NCBI GenBank assembly: GCA_030734395.1 | Contig: JAUZTG010000017.1 | Location: forward strand, 744,001 to 808,000 | Length of the DNA stretch: 64,000 nucleotides | Source: Sarocladium kiliense | Taxonomy: Eukaryota > Ascomycota > Sordariomycetes > Hypocreales > Sarocladiaceae | Direction: 5' to 3' | Shown: positions 44,599 through 56,420 of the stretch, one piece after another | Layout of the letters: each line of letters opens with the position of its first letter | Numbering within the stretch: the first letter of the stretch is position 1 | Made by a program: the position numbers and the translations under genes | Notes under the pieces: generated by a model | The model's input: only the letters and a program-made list of their open reading frames with translations | Databases searched by the model: none | Told to the model about the DNA's origin: nothing

Positions 44599-45250
44599 CG
44601 TTTGTCGTTGGAAACGGCCTCAACAGAAGGGTAGGAAAGCCGGAGGCGCAAGGGCCAATATTGGACCGAGCGACTCAAACGTTATCGTCCACGATGAATC
44701 TCGGCGAGAAACATCATCTGCCACGCGATGATGAGGGTTGATGGTAGTGTTAATGGGAGCTTTGCAAGATGGCTGCCTTGTTCGCTTTGTTGGATCACTG
44801 TACGCGGTCACCGCGTCGAGTGGGACGCGACAGAGGATGGAGGGGTGACAAAAGCTGCCGGCAGGGCCCCACCCATTCTCAGGCTGGCGTGCGGCCACTA
44901 TTCTATCACTATCTTACCCTGTACCTACAGTAGCGACTGCAAGGCAGGTTGCACGCCCAGTATCTTGAAGATTGCAAAAACACAATCATTATGGGGTTGG
45001 CAGACAATTAACAAACCGCATAATATAATTCGCGTTTTCGGTTCCGCTCACACTTCGTCGGTTCCTTGGGCAAGCACAGAGATTCGACGCTTTGTGTAAC
45101 TCTTACGTTCACCACGGGAAGCATCTATTGCTGTTGTGGGGCACCTGTCAATCAACCTCTGCACTATTCCACCTACTTCGCTTGGGCGTCCTTGGGGGAA
45201 ACACTTCATCTCTTCTCGATATCCAGTCTTTTGACGATGCCCCCCTCACC
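44599..45250. promoter_or_regulatory. Divergent intergenic region between SMC6 and ECD/SGT1
   Basis: The 652 bases separate two start codons on opposite strands and so carry both promoters. Short frames in it have no family match. No specific sites are claimed. Confidence 0.5.
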
Positions 45251-47191
45251 ATGACGGACGAAGAATCCCATCACACGACGGACTCACAGTTCAATCACCA
45301 GCTTGTTCTTCCAGAGAACTGCGTCGAGTATTTCCTCTTCGTCGTCGACCCTGCGCTGGAAGCCAGGAAGAAGCTGTCGCAACTCGAGGCCCTGCGTCAG
45401 AACACCCTGCACCTTTCTCAAAGCTTGACTAAGGATTACATTTGGCAGAGGGATGAGTTCAATCTTGAGCTGCGCAATGAGAATGGTGAGATACTCCTGC
45501 CTGAGCCAACACGTTCCACAAGCTGATCATTGGCAGGCCTAACTTACCTCTATGGCGTCACGGATTATGGAGACGCGGTTGAGGACGAGTGGCTTATTGT
45601 CTATATCATCCGAGAGCTGACCAAGTCAAATGCAGCAGTCTGGGCACGCGTAGCAGATGCAGATGGCGAGTTTCTCCTGGTTGAGGCAGCAAACGTCTTA
45701 CCCAAATGGATCAGCCCAGAAATCGACCGCAATCGTGTCTGGATTCACAAAGGCCAACTCTACATCATTCCAGTCGATGAAGTTGCGGCCCCCCGGACAG
45801 CGGCTCTGTCGCTAGCCAAAGCTGTTGATTTTGTGACCAACAAGCCTTCATCCCTTGTTCACTCTCCATTTATCCAGGAAGAAGCATTCTACCGCTTGGG
45901 AAAGTACCCCGGTCAAATTGCCGACTCTATCCATCACTCCGTGGTCACCATTCCTCGACGACTTGCCTTCGTCATTCATAGCGTACCACGAGCAATCGCT
46001 GCCGCTGTGGAGGCGTTCTATTTGCGAGATCCTATTTCATTAAAACCCATCCTTTCGGCTTCACAACCCTTGATATTCCCACCAGAAGACTTAGTCACAA
46101 TAAGTGTCCGCTTCAGCAAAGTCCTGTTCGCCCAACTTCGATCCCAGCACTTCGAAGCGCCACCACGATGGCAGGAGCTGCTGAGGCAAACCGAAAACGC
46201 CAAGGACAGCACAGCACACGCCCGCTTGGAAACGGGCATGAAGCTGACCTGCGGCTTTGAGATGCTGGCCGCCAGTGCACATAAAAGCAAAAGCAGAATT
46301 GTTCGAGAGATGGCTATCGTCATCGACGATCTGCAGGAGGATGGAAACGAAGTTTTGCCGGCAGATGCGGAGATTCGTGCATGGCCGGACAGCCAACGAG
46401 AGGATGATGATCGGTGGATGGATATCAACTACGAGGACTTCGAGCGTGAGCTCGGCGGGGAAAAGGCTACCTCAGGAGGATCGAAGGACAAATCAGGCTT
46501 TGGCGATGCACAGACACAAACAGACTTGAGGAAGATTGTCTCTCGCTTTGAGGCATTCCTTAATGACGACAAAGCGGGCTTGGATGGTGCCCAGCTCGAT
46601 GATATGGATTATGACAATGACGACGACGAGGACGGCGACGATGATGATGAGATGGATGACGGAAGCAACTCAGAAGATCGCGAAGTCGGGTTTGATGAAG
46701 CCGAATTCGAACGAATGATGCGAGAAATGATGGGCTTCCGACCTGAAGGATCCAACTTGACGAGCGCTCAACACCCTAAGCAGCCACCTGCCGAGGTATC
46801 ATCAATGGCCGAGGTGGACGCAGAAGAAGCGCAGGAAATTCAAGATATCAACAACCTCACATCGCAGATGGAGGCTGAATTAAAGGAGCACAATGCTCTG
46901 ACGCTTGATGCTCGGGATAGCCGTGCGCTCAAGGATGGAGACAAGGGTAAAGCCCAGGCATCCTCATCAACGGACGTCATCACAGATCATGAGAGCGACC
47001 AAGATGATGTGGACATCGATTACAACTTGGCCAAAAATCTTTTGGAGAGCTTCAAAAGCCAAGGCGGCATGTCCGGCCCTACTGGCAACCTACTTGGCAT
47101 GATGGGTATCCAACTTCCTCGCGATGAAGACGATGAGAACCACCAACCTTCAGCTGGCAATTCCTCGCATCCGGCCGGAAGTTCTTCCTAG
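45251..47191 (+). CDS. ecd: Ecdysoneless/SGT1-family regulatory protein
   Basis: Two exons, 45251-45485 and 45537-47191, encode 629 residues. The start is ATG 45251 (MTDEESHHTT). The conserved family body includes CVEYFLFVVDPALEA, YIWQRDEFNLEL, then GLTYLYGVTDYGDAVEDEWL, NVLPKWISPEIDRNRVWIHK and VDFVTNKPSSLVH. The C-terminal 200 residues are very acidic (a DDDEDGDDDDEMDDGS run) and contain FDEAEFERMMREMMGF, also typical. Members (fungal SGT1-like, animal ECD) assist transcription, splicing (with Prp8) and R2TP/Hsp90 chaperone functions; this SGT1 differs from the kinetochore Sgt1. The intron is 51 bases. The stop is only 17 bases from the end of the convergent APH-fold gene. Confidence 0.9.
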
Positions 47192-47208
47192 CGCGATTGA
47201 CTGTAGCC

Positions 47209-48708
47209 TCACGGCGTGCTGCATCTCCTCAGCTCGAACCAAGACCTTTGTGGACTCCTGCTCGCCCAATCTCTATGACCTAGGCCATCACCTGCAGGAG
47301 ATTCCGATCTCCTTCTCTTCCTGGCACGGAGCTTTCTTGATCTCCTCGTCAGAGTATAGGTGGGGGAAGTGATACTCTCCAGCCTTGCCAGCGTATCGCT
47401 CAGTTCCATCCATGCCGGTGAGGGCTTACTAGCTCGGTCCCCCTGCATACAACGCAGCATGGGTTGTCTGACGATTTCTTTGATGGTCCAGTAGCATTGA
47501 TAAAGCAGGAGTCTTGTCTTTACATGCCTCCGATCATCGATCAAAGCAGCGGGCAGTGCCGGTGAGAACGACGCTACCTCACTGTCTCCAGTGTAGCCAA
47601 TTATCGTATCTTTGCTTGGATTCAAGCAAAATACCTTTGCAATCAATGGGTCGCCAAATACAAGATTGCTCCAGTCCCGAAAACCGGTAACCTGGATCCA
47701 ATCCTTAGCCCCTTCGCCAACTGCCCATGGCGCCACGGAGCTGTCTGTGTGTCTTTCACCGACAGTGGCCGCCCACCTCTGGACGAGGGTGATGGAATCA
47801 TCACCTCCAGATAGTGCGATTAGTCGGGGCCTCATCACATGGTCTAGAATACACCGGAAGCGCTCGAATTGTTTATGGAGACGATGGAAAGGAATCGATG
47901 ATATCTTCTTTCGGGATGCTTCGTCACGCACTTCGAGCAGGAGACGCTCGTATGCATCTGACCATTTTTGATGGCCGATCTTCTCTGGCGGTCTTTGGCC
48001 ATCGGACTCGAAGGAGTACTCCATTGGAAGCACATGCCGCTCCGACAGCACCTCAGCTGCGAAGCCGAATCGGCCATTTGGGGATTGAATGTTCGAGAGC
48101 ATACGCAGCAATCGCCCACATTGTAGGTCGGCCGACTGCCTTTCTTGATGGTTCAATGGCGGGTCCAGGGAGGAAACTGGCACCCCTTGGCTGGGGACAG
48201 TGAGGTTGTACGCGCATCTTCTTCGCTGCACGCCTTCGGTGCCAAAGAAGACTGGACCTGTGTTCAACTCAAAGTATCTGACTAATCGTGGGAAAAAGGC
48301 GTCCAAAACATCATCGGGTATTGTCCTCAGAGACAGATTGCTTCCTGATTCGCCAAAGTCTGTGGACAAAGCATCGAGGCGACTGGGCCTGTCGCGCCTG
48401 TACGCTAGCCAGGCGAGCACAATCGCCTCGGCTTGGGTCGTGGAGTAACTTGAGATTGTCATGCCGGATATGTTTGGCAAAGCTGGCCCACTCAGCACCA
48501 GACTTGTGTTATCGGAGAGGTCAACCCGGTGAAGTGGGTGCTGGTCTGCGTTTGGTAGGCGGATGATCTTCGTTACCACTGCCTTGGGGAAGGCAATAGC
48601 AACTTGCGCTCGAACTGCGCTGGCCAAGTGATCATAGGGATCCATGGGTTTAGCCGTGCGACCATGAGGGTGGTTCGACAATGATGTCGTGGCTGGAACA
48701 CCAGGCAT
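47209..48708 (-). CDS. APH-fold (aminoglycoside phosphotransferase/kinase-like) protein, C-terminus probably frameshifted
   Basis: A single exon encodes 499 residues (ATG 48708; the inner ATG 48645 is an alternative). The fold of fungal APH-type small-molecule kinases is suggested by an N-lobe with FGTEGVQRRRCAYNL-like strands, a helical linker (FHRLHKQFERFRCILDH), a catalytic-loop-like GFRDWSNLVF and a following GDSEVASFSPALPAALI segment where D-W-E-x-A-x-x-P-P is usual. The catalytic His/Asp loop is atypical (R before D), so activity is doubtful. From about 47390 the other frame gives a better family ending (AGEYHFPHLYSDEEIKKA, stop at 47288), which points to a 1-base deletion. The basic C-terminus as read (RRSRKLRARKRRRSESP) is then an artefact of that shift. 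The substrate is unknown. Confidence 0.65.
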   Translation of the reverse strand: MPGVPATTSLSNHPHGRTAKPMDPYDHLASAVRAQVAIAFPKAVVTKIIRLPNADQHPLHRVDLSDNTSLVLSGPALPNISGMTISSYSTTQAEAIVLAWLAYRRDRPSRLDALSTDFGESGSNLSLRTIPDDVLDAFFPRLVRYFELNTGPVFFGTEGVQRRRCAYNLTVPSQGVPVSSLDPPLNHQERQSADLQCGRLLRMLSNIQSPNGRFGFAAEVLSERHVLPMEYSFESDGQRPPEKIGHQKWSDAYERLLLEVRDEASRKKISSIPFHRLHKQFERFRCILDHVMRPRLIALSGGDDSITLVQRWAATVGERHTDSSVAPWAVGEGAKDWIQVTGFRDWSNLVFGDPLIAKVFCLNPSKDTIIGYTGDSEVASFSPALPAALIDDRRHVKTRLLLYQCYWTIKEIVRQPMLRCMQGDRASKPSPAWMELSDTLARLESITSPTYTLTRRSRKLRARKRRRSESPAGDGLGHRDWASRSPQRSWFELRRCSTP

Positions 48709-50763
48709 CCCTCGCGGTCAACCTTGTACGACCTTCGCCTCCGTGCAGCTAGCGGAAGCAGATGCAAACGTACAACGGGAGCTGCATAGAGCGATCTTGC
48801 GTCGATTGTGTGCACGCGTCCCGACGACACGGAGAGTTTGTTTCGTCCCGTGCAGGACAATGTACGTGACCTGGTGGTGGCTTTATTAAGTAGATGAGCT
48901 CCCTCCTCCTCCTCAGCACGTCGTTCCTCAACAGGACGCGAGCGAGGTGAACAGTGCGGTGCTAAGCGACGCAGCCTTCGGCTTTTTGGATGTCAGACTG
49001 ACTTCGTTGAATACGCGAGAGTTTGCAGCACGATGGTCACTGCCTAGACCGAGTCTGTTTGGTTCGACGAAGTCAAAGGTTTCGGGAGAGAATTGTTACT
49101 GTGAGCGGCCCAGGGATGAAAGATGGCCACTTACACGGCCTGGGCCTCGGGTTACCCTTAAACCTCTACAGTATGGCTGTCATCTGTCACAGTGTCATCG
49201 CGTCCCCACCATACGGACCAGGTCTTCGTCGTCAGAGGTGGCTCGGCCCATAGGGCTTTTGGTCCTTTTGAAGCGGAAACCTTCGCAACATCAGAAGCCA
49301 CCGGCAGGATCCCCGGGGCTCCATAGACAAGAATGAGAGAAGGTTGCCGACGTGTCTTTGTGTCTAGTCCCTGTAGCCCAACGGCATGCATGTCCAAATC
49401 CTTGTGGCCTCGGTTGTACAAACTATTGTTGCCTACCTGGCGAGCATGTCACTGCGTCAGTCCAAACACTACGGACCTTCTACGACATGGACACAATCTA
49501 GGGGAGTGTCGGTACGGATTCAAGGTGGCCGACTGGTGGATGTTTCCGTCCAGCATGGCCTAAGCTCACGTTGGCGCCGATATCGTGCAGGCTCGGGCAA
49601 GGAAAGTGATGATGCAGTGCTTACACGCAGCAGCTGTTGGCCCGGGCCTGGCTGGATAGAGGAAGGCCAAGCGACGACGTGCCTTAGCACCAACGCTTAG
49701 ATTCCGCGCTACGTTCATAGCGGGATGTTAGAGTTGGGCATTTGATGGAACTCACCGATCGTTCAAGGCATTATCGCAACGCTGACCGTTTCTGCATTGC
49801 ATCATTCGCGACACAGTTCCATCTCGGAGGACTTCCGAGGCTAGCTATATGAACACCGTTGTAGCCCTGTTCCGTTGTCCGTCCCGCCCTTCTCCATGCA
49901 GGACTAGCTCGTGGCTTGCACCAAGGCTGCAAAAAGAAGCGAGACGGAATCCTTACGATTGGCTGCCACAAGCGAGAACCACTTGGCCCTTGTCCGGCGC
50001 CCCTCTATCAATTGCTTGATTCAACGGCTTTCTCTCGGGAACAAGGGGATACGCGTACCATCTAATGCAAGTTAATGATTGCTTTGCTGCTTTGGGAAAT
50101 ATCGGCGCTGTGGCATTTGCAAAGGTCCTTGCGGCTGAGAGGCGGTAGGCGACCAGCAGAGGTGAGAGGGTAGGGGGGTTTTCCCTGATGGGATGAGAGA
50201 CATTCGCTTCTAGAAGGGGTCTCATGCACGATGCTTGCATGAGGTGGTTTGTGATCTCGGCATGGTTGCGTAATTCCGCACTTTGTCGTGGGATTCGTTG
50301 GCCTGGGTCTTCCAACTACGCGGTTCGTTCCGCACTCTTTGACCAGCTTTCGGTACGGTCTACAGCGAGATTCGATGCGTTGGTATAATGACTTGTATGC
50401 TATTGCAGAAAGGCGGAGGGAATCATTGACTCCTGCCATGCGACTTGGTCCCAAGTCTTGGTTATGCAGGCAATCGGACTTCATTAAATCCTGGTAGGCA
50501 ATATCTCGCATCAGCGACTTCAGGATACTGGATATAGCTGAGGGTTTTACATTAGTAGATCATAGCTCATTGGGAGCCATGTTACGAGGGCAATTGGAAG
50601 ACACGTCCATGAGGAACGCTTCAAGGCGTGCTGCCCGATTTCTATCACGAGCACGTTGTGTTCTCCCGAGCATGGACATCCTGCAAGACGTAGAAGGTGA
50701 AGCCGATGCTGCATATACTGGCAGCCAGAGTATGGCCAGGGTCACATCTCGATCCAACACCTC
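48709..50763. other. Gene-poor region of 2 kb, nothing recognised
   Basis: Frames of up to 149 codons exist on both strands but overlap, lack splice context and show no family motifs. Base composition is normal, so it is not a RIP-degraded repeat. The right-hand part holds the 3' flank of TAN1. No tRNA, snoRNA or transposon end was recognised. Confidence 0.45.
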
Positions 50764-52046
50764 TCATGCCTTCTCCTCACTCTTCTCCCCATCCCTGCCC
50801 TTCTCACCACCCCCGTCCTTCCTCGCATCCTCCCTCGCCAAGCGATACATCTCATTGACATTATACCTCTTCAACGCCTCCCACTCCTTTCCATCCACAA
50901 CCGACATGCCGCAGTAGAGCTATGATTCATTGGTCAGCATACGATAACGTCTTCGGAAAAGCTCGCTAGCCAAGGGGAATGGGTAACGGACCTGGAAGAC
51001 TTCGACGAGAATCACCTTGTCTGGCTTGGAGAGGTTGACCTTGTGTCGCTCGTCGACTAGACTGGCGACTTTCTTGATGAGGTCTTCGGAGCGGAGTTCT
51101 TTGTTGTGTCGGATGTTTTGACGGATAGCGTACTGCGACGACAGATCAGCTCCCACCCTCACTTCATCCCATCCCATCTCTCCAAACTCACCGTGCAGAA
51201 CTCCTTCCCCTCCACCACCTCCTCCTCTTCCTTCTTCGCCTCCCCTTCCAATCCTCTCAACGTAAACTCCCTCCCCAAAATCTCCCTCCCAACCTTCGCC
51301 ATCCCGCCCTCCGTCGACCTTTCGATATCCACAACCGGCACCAAACGATTGATATATCTACACCTTACGGCTCCCTTCGGCTCAGCCCCTTTCCTCGCAT
51401 CATTGCAGATACGTAGGGTTAGCTCCACGGCGTTGACGGGTGCGCGGGTTTTGAGGAAGAAGACGCATTCGATGCCGGTGTTGATGGAGGTGAAGGTTCG
51501 GTCTTGCGGGTTGGATTTCTTGTCTTGGATTGTGGATAGTTCTTTTTGGATGGAAGCTTCGATGTCATCTGCCTGTTCTTCATCGTCGGCGTCCTTGGAT
51601 TCATCTTTGTCGGCGTGGAAGGGTTTGATGCCGTACATCTCTTGGCCGTACTGTTCATTCAGATTCAGCCACCATCCCAGCATCCCGAGCTTTAGACTCA
51701 TGGTGGCGCAGGGTATCTCACCACTTCACACAGGTCGATGAACTCCCTTACGGCTTTCGGCCTCTGTCCCCTCGCGTAGGTAACCCAGATGCCCGCGTCA
51801 CCGACTCCGAGCTTGGTGCCGTGCTCGATCTGAGCTGCTTGTCTGGCCACCTGGTTCGGCGTCTTCCATTTATTGCCGCCGCCCTGATATAACGTTAGTC
51901 AGTGTTTCTGGTCAAGACAGCATGATAACAACGGAATGTTGGCAGAATGTGGAGAGTGAGAGACGGAGCAAGCTCACCCTGCTTTTCTTCATGTTCCCAC
52001 GGTCACCACCTGGGCCGCCTTTGCGCTTATTCGAGTCGTCGCCCAT
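50764..52046 (-). CDS. TAN1: Tan1/THUMPD1-type THUMP-domain tRNA acetylation adaptor
   Basis: Five exons (high to low), 52046-51978, 51883-51722, 51650-51192, 51132-50992 and 50919-50764, encode 328 residues, all junctions in phase 0. The start is ATG 52046 (MGDDSNKRKGGPGG). The THUMP domain spans about residues 130-270: GIECVFFLKTRAPVNAVELT, CRYINRLVPVV, then EFCTV and the next exon YAIRQNIRHNKELRSEDLI with NLSKPDKVILVEVFQ and YCGMSVVDGKEW. Tan1 partners the acetyltransferase Kre33/Nat10 to form ac4C12 in tRNA-Ser and tRNA-Leu. The C-terminal tail is Lys/Gly/Glu-rich. A longer-looking frame starting MSLKLGMLGW lies mostly in intron 2. Tandem with PDC, 268 bases apart. Confidence 0.92.
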
Positions 52047-52314
52047 GGTTGAAGCGGTTCCCTCTTCAAAAGACTACTCCGACCTTTGAGATTGCAATTG
52101 ATGGTCTTAAGGGATTGTGGCAGGCAAGCGTCACGTCTGGTGAGGTTATGAGTTATGATGTGAGGAAGAGATCAAAGTGGGGCGATTCAATTGCTAAGGA
52201 AAAACACCATCTCCAAGGTCGCGTCACTTCGTCCAGGTTCCTGATCCTCACATCACCTGACAATCTACCATAAAATACAAAAACGCCCTTGCCGTCCATT
52301 TTCATCATGATTAT

Positions 52315-54219
52315 TTACCCCTTCTTCGCATTGACCTTGGCACTTGCCTCAGCCGTCATTACCAGCGCCCTCGGCGCATCCTCCTTGGGCATGTACACCT
52401 CGACAAACTGGAGATATTTGGCAGCGTTGAAGTCGCTGTCCTTGAACAAAGCCTCCAATTCGTCCCTCGTCTTGACGGCGAACTTCTTGGAAGTCTTCTC
52501 ACCACCGAAGATGTCTACGAGCTCCTTATTCTTCCAGGGCTGAATGTCGTTGTACTCCGCCTCCATTCCATGGATGAAGCGCTCGATCGTGAATCCGTCG
52601 TTGCAGAGGACGAAGCTAGTTCAAGGTACATTAGCCAGGAGACTCAAATGTAGGTGCTGAAGGTTTTGCGACTTACATGATGGGCTTCAATCCACGACGG
52701 ATCATCGTGCTGAGCTCTTGGGCGGTGAGCTGGAACGATCCATCACCCACGAAGAGGATTGTCCTCCGATCACTGCCCAAGTCCTTGGCTGCAAGTGCAG
52801 CACCCTGGCAGGCACCGACAGACCAGCCGATGCTGCCCCAGAGGACCTGGCTGAGAGCCGTGACACCCGGTGGGAACTTTGTCTCCCAGATGCCAAAGTT
52901 GGCAGTTCCTGTCTCCGTCACGACAATGTCGTTCTCCTTCAGGAACTTACCCACTTGTGGCCACAGGTACGACTGTGTGATCGTCTGCGAGCCATCTTGG
53001 TTCTCCGAGACCGCGTTGTGCACATAAGGGCTCTTCTGCGTGGCAAGCTCCTTCGGGTTGACCTGTTTAATCACCTTTCGCAGAACACCCTTCATCCGCA
53101 CGCCAGGGTACGTCGAGTATCTGACGATACAGTGGTCGCTGTGGAGATCAATGGTCTGAAGCTGTGAGGTACGGTACGAAAACCCGGCCGTGTTGAAGTC
53201 GCTCTGTTTGGAGTGTTAGTACAAAGCGTCAAGTCACAAAGGACTGGGACAGGCTACTTTGATGGCGCCGATGGTCAGGATCAAATCAGAACCCTCAACA
53301 ATATCCTTGACCTCAGGAGGGTGCGATCCAGTGCCGGCATACACTCCACCGTAGCTGGGGTGGCTCTCATTGACAGCGCTCTTGCCCATAGGTGTGACAA
53401 AAACCGGTATGTTCGTCTTATCAATCAGCTCATGGACCTCATCCAAGACACGGTGGCGAATAGCGCAAGCATCAATGAGGAGAAGAGGCTTCTTCGCACT
53501 ACGCAGCGACCTCATGATGACGTCGACAACGTAATCCTCCTTCTCGGGTTCGTTTGCAGGCTCGGAGATGTCAATGTTCTGCTCCAGTCTCTTGCCCTCG
53601 ATCTTAGTCTCAACCCGATCCGTTGGCAGCATGATGTACACGGGACGTGAGCTAATGAAGCATTGACGCAGCGCATTGTCGATCTGCTTAGCAATCTCGG
53701 AAGGGTTGTTAAGCTTCGCGACGTCGCAGGAGATCTCGGCGCTCATGTTGGCAAAGACGTTGAAGTCGCCATTGCCAAGCGTATGGTGTAGAAGCATGCC
53801 ATCACGCTGGGAGAGGGTGGACGGACAGCCGACAATGTGAACAACTGGGATGCGCTCGGAGAAAGCACCGGCGACACCATTGATGGCTGAGAGCTCGCCG
53901 ACACCAAAGGTGGTGATAAGGGCGGCCATCTTGTTCACACGAGCGTAGCCGTCGGCAGCATAGGCTGTAACACTGGGATTTAGTATTGCAGATCGACAAA
54001 TTGCTTTAGGAGCATGAGTGCAATGAACTGACCAGCATTGAGCTCGTTGACGCTGCCCACCCAGTTGAGCTTGCAACGGGGAAGGTAATCAAGGGCGACC
54101 AGGTTGAAGTCGCCAGGAACACCATGAACAGAGCGAACGCCGAGCTGATGCAGCCGAGTGAAGAGGTACTCGGCCACATCGACGGGCTTTTCGAGACCCT
54201 GCAGGCGTAGATCTGTCAT
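52315..54219 (-). CDS. PDC1: Pyruvate decarboxylase (ThDP-dependent)
   Basis: Four exons (high to low), 54219-54033, 53964-53258, 53203-52677 and 52615-52315, encode 573 residues. The enzyme converts pyruvate to acetaldehyde and CO2 in fermentation (cytosol). Key residues are in place: the activating Glu59 in SVNELNAAYAADGYAR, the HH pair 122-123 in LLHHTLGNGDF, and the ThDP/Mg motif GDGS at 451-454 ending at ND 479-480 (VLCNDGFTIERFIHG). The introns are 68, 54 and 61 bases with canonical ends. Length matches the fungal family (about 560-575). Indolepyruvate decarboxylase cannot be excluded on sequence alone, but general similarity and size favour PDC. Its promoter is in the 1.2 kb gap upstream. 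Confidence 0.95.
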
Positions 54220-55400
54220 GATTCGTAGCTGATGATCGCACGGAGCGTGAGGGGTGAAGCTTCAGCTATCCGGTAGCTGTGCAAGGTATGAAGATTGGAA
54301 TTGCTTCGACAGGTAATGAAGGGGAATCAATCAATCTCACAGGACAGACGAGGTAGAGGATAGAAATAGAAGAAGAAGAGGATTAAAAGGAAGAAACAGG
54401 TGACAGTCACCCGCAGTCAAACACGAGATGGTGGGAAAAGGACGAAGAACAAGAATGTGGCGGCCAGCTCTTTCCGCAGCTTGCTGCTCACAAGGTTTCG
54501 CTAATACCACCCACCACCACCCGCAGCTCGACTGCAGCTCTGCTCTCCTCTGGTGCACTGGATCCGATGAATGGAGCTGTCATGTCACCATGCGGTCGTG
54601 ATGTAATCCCGGGAATGGTGTCGCGGGTCGACGGGGCCGGACGCAGCACCGTGACTAGCTCCAGTGGTGCTGGTGCTAGACCCGTTCCGATGGCAGACAT
54701 GTGCATCATTGCCTTTCCCTTGACATTATTCTCCAAAAATCATTTCTTTCTCATCTATAGGCTGTCTACGGACATTGTTTCGGGAAAGGCTATCACTGTC
54801 CGAATAGACGAAACAGCGAGCGTCGAACGCTCGCATCTCTATCGTGCGATGTCGGCGCCCTGGGCCGGCATATCCGGGCAATCATGATATCAGCACATGT
54901 TCACCACGGCCCGATAATAGCCAATCGGCCCAGTCTTGCATACCCAGTTCCACACATAAGGCGTAGGCCATCGCGATGAGCCCCGCTAGTAGCTGATCAT
55001 GGCGTGGACTGACTGTTCCTCATGCAGCCGATTGTACGAGTGGCTTTTCTTGGTGATGGGTGGCAGCTTATACCTCGACCTCAAAACCTTGTGTTCTGCA
55101 CAGAACCAGTCTCGAAGTCAAAAGGCTGAAGGAAAATACAATAATTACTTGGGTATGTTCTTCAGATGTAAAATATGTTCATTCGTCCACTGATCGCTAA
55201 GAAGCCCACGGATAATCCAGTGGTTATAGAGGCAGCAAACATCGGCTGATCTATCCGATAGTCTTAATGCATCATTACTAGTATCGTACATACCACTAAG
55301 AACCGATGTCTATGATAATATACACGCTCACAAAGCGGAGAGAACCTCAACTCCTACCGTCTATCCCATCCTATAGTACACATATCAACAGAACTCTCCT
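54220..55400. promoter_or_regulatory. Upstream region of pyruvate decarboxylase
   Basis: About 1.2 kb without a supported gene lies between the PDC start and the ERV1 stop (both on the minus strand). It presumably contains the PDC promoter and the ERV1 3' end. The first 200 bases upstream of PDC on its coding strand are pyrimidine-rich (CCTTTTAATCCTCTTCTTCT at 54368-54387). Confidence 0.5.
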
Positions 55401-56144
55401 TCAATCACACCTCCCATCCTTCCAGCCCGTCCTCCACCTCTCCTCCCACCTCGAACAGTCAAACTCTTTCTTCCCCAACTTCCTGTTCACATCGTTATGC
55501 GCGCCACAAAGCCACATCCCGAACTTCCCTCTACTCTCCACCTGCGGCTGGCTCTTTGCGACGTAGCCCTGGAAGTCCTCTGCGCAGGTCCAGCAAGGGT
55601 ACATCTTGGCGAACAGGTGCACGAAGCCGAGGAGGTCGTTCTGTTGGCTTCGAGTGGGTTGTTCGGGGTAGGTCGCGGCGATGCTGTGGAGGAGCGTCCA
55701 GCTGGAGCGACCGAGGGCTTCGACATCGGGAGGGCAGTCATCGGGGATGGAGGTGGTCGGTGCCGTGGTTGTTGGGGTCGCGGCAGCTGGGTTTGTGACA
55801 CCTTTGACGAAGCTTGAGAAGGCTGCTTTTGAGGAGCATGAGCGGCATCTGTGCAAGTCAAGGTTAGCATGTCGACTTTGCCTCAGTAGAGGTATTACTC
55901 ACGGCTTCCCGTCTGGGCCCAGGACCATCCCCGGCGGCAGCTTCTGTGTCTGCTGCGCAGACTGCGCAGCTACCCCAGAAACACCCTCTTGGGACTTGTC
56001 ATCGTGGGCAACGCTTTCTACAGCCATCGTGTCTCGGTTGTGGCTTTCGCGCTGTCGAGTCCGATCCGACGTCACCGCAGCTCCGAGGAGTCCGCCAGCC
56101 AGAATAGAAGTGAATGCTAGAAGGTAGCGACGTGTTGCAACCAT
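55401..56144 (-). CDS. ERV1: Erv1/ALR sulfhydryl oxidase of the mitochondrial intermembrane space
   Basis: Two exons (high to low), 56144-55903 and 55848-55401, encode 229 residues. The enzyme is FAD-linked and reoxidises Mia40, passing electrons to cytochrome c. The N-terminus is basic with a hydrophobic segment (YLLAFTSILAGGLLGAAV) that could anchor or target it. Shuttle disulfide CRSC lies at 82-85, the helical Erv fold starts at LGRSSWTLLHSIAATYPEQP, the active site is CWTC at 166-169, and the structural pair C195..C212 spans CGAHNDVNRKLGKKEFDC. The linker is Pro/Thr-rich and longer than in yeast. It shares a 276-base promoter with HEM4. Confidence 0.95.
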
Positions 56145-56420
56145 GAACTATGAAAGAGTGAAGAGAAGGCACAAGGAAAGAATGCCGATCGAGGCTTGTC
56201 GCTGTCTATGGCACAGTGGTGGTAGAAACGAAGGTTTGAAAGTCCATTTGTCAGAATCGCCTGATGATCGCGGAATTGCGACCTTGGAGCTCTAATCGAT
56301 AACCATAATGTCCAGGACCCCTCCACCACCACTAAAGTGACATGACGCATCTTGGACTCCCCAGGACGCAACGACCCTCAGCAACCCTGAATTCCTGATG
56401 TTATAGCACAGGCGCCCAAC
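56145..56420. promoter_or_regulatory. Head-to-head promoter of ERV1 and HEM4
   Basis: Only 276 bases separate the start codons of ERV1 (minus) and HEM4 (plus), so the two must share a bidirectional promoter. Both products touch mitochondrial redox or haem biology, which makes coregulation plausible but unproven. No named site is claimed. Confidence 0.6.

Noticed and set aside
48947..50511. Many frames of 60-149 codons on both strands
   Set aside because: Mutually overlapping, no motifs, no splice structure; nothing to name.
51159..51701. Frame beginning MSLKLGMLGWWLNLNEQ as the start of TAN1
   Set aside because: These residues are the translation of intron 2; the upstream exons starting at 52046 join in phase to YGQEMYG.
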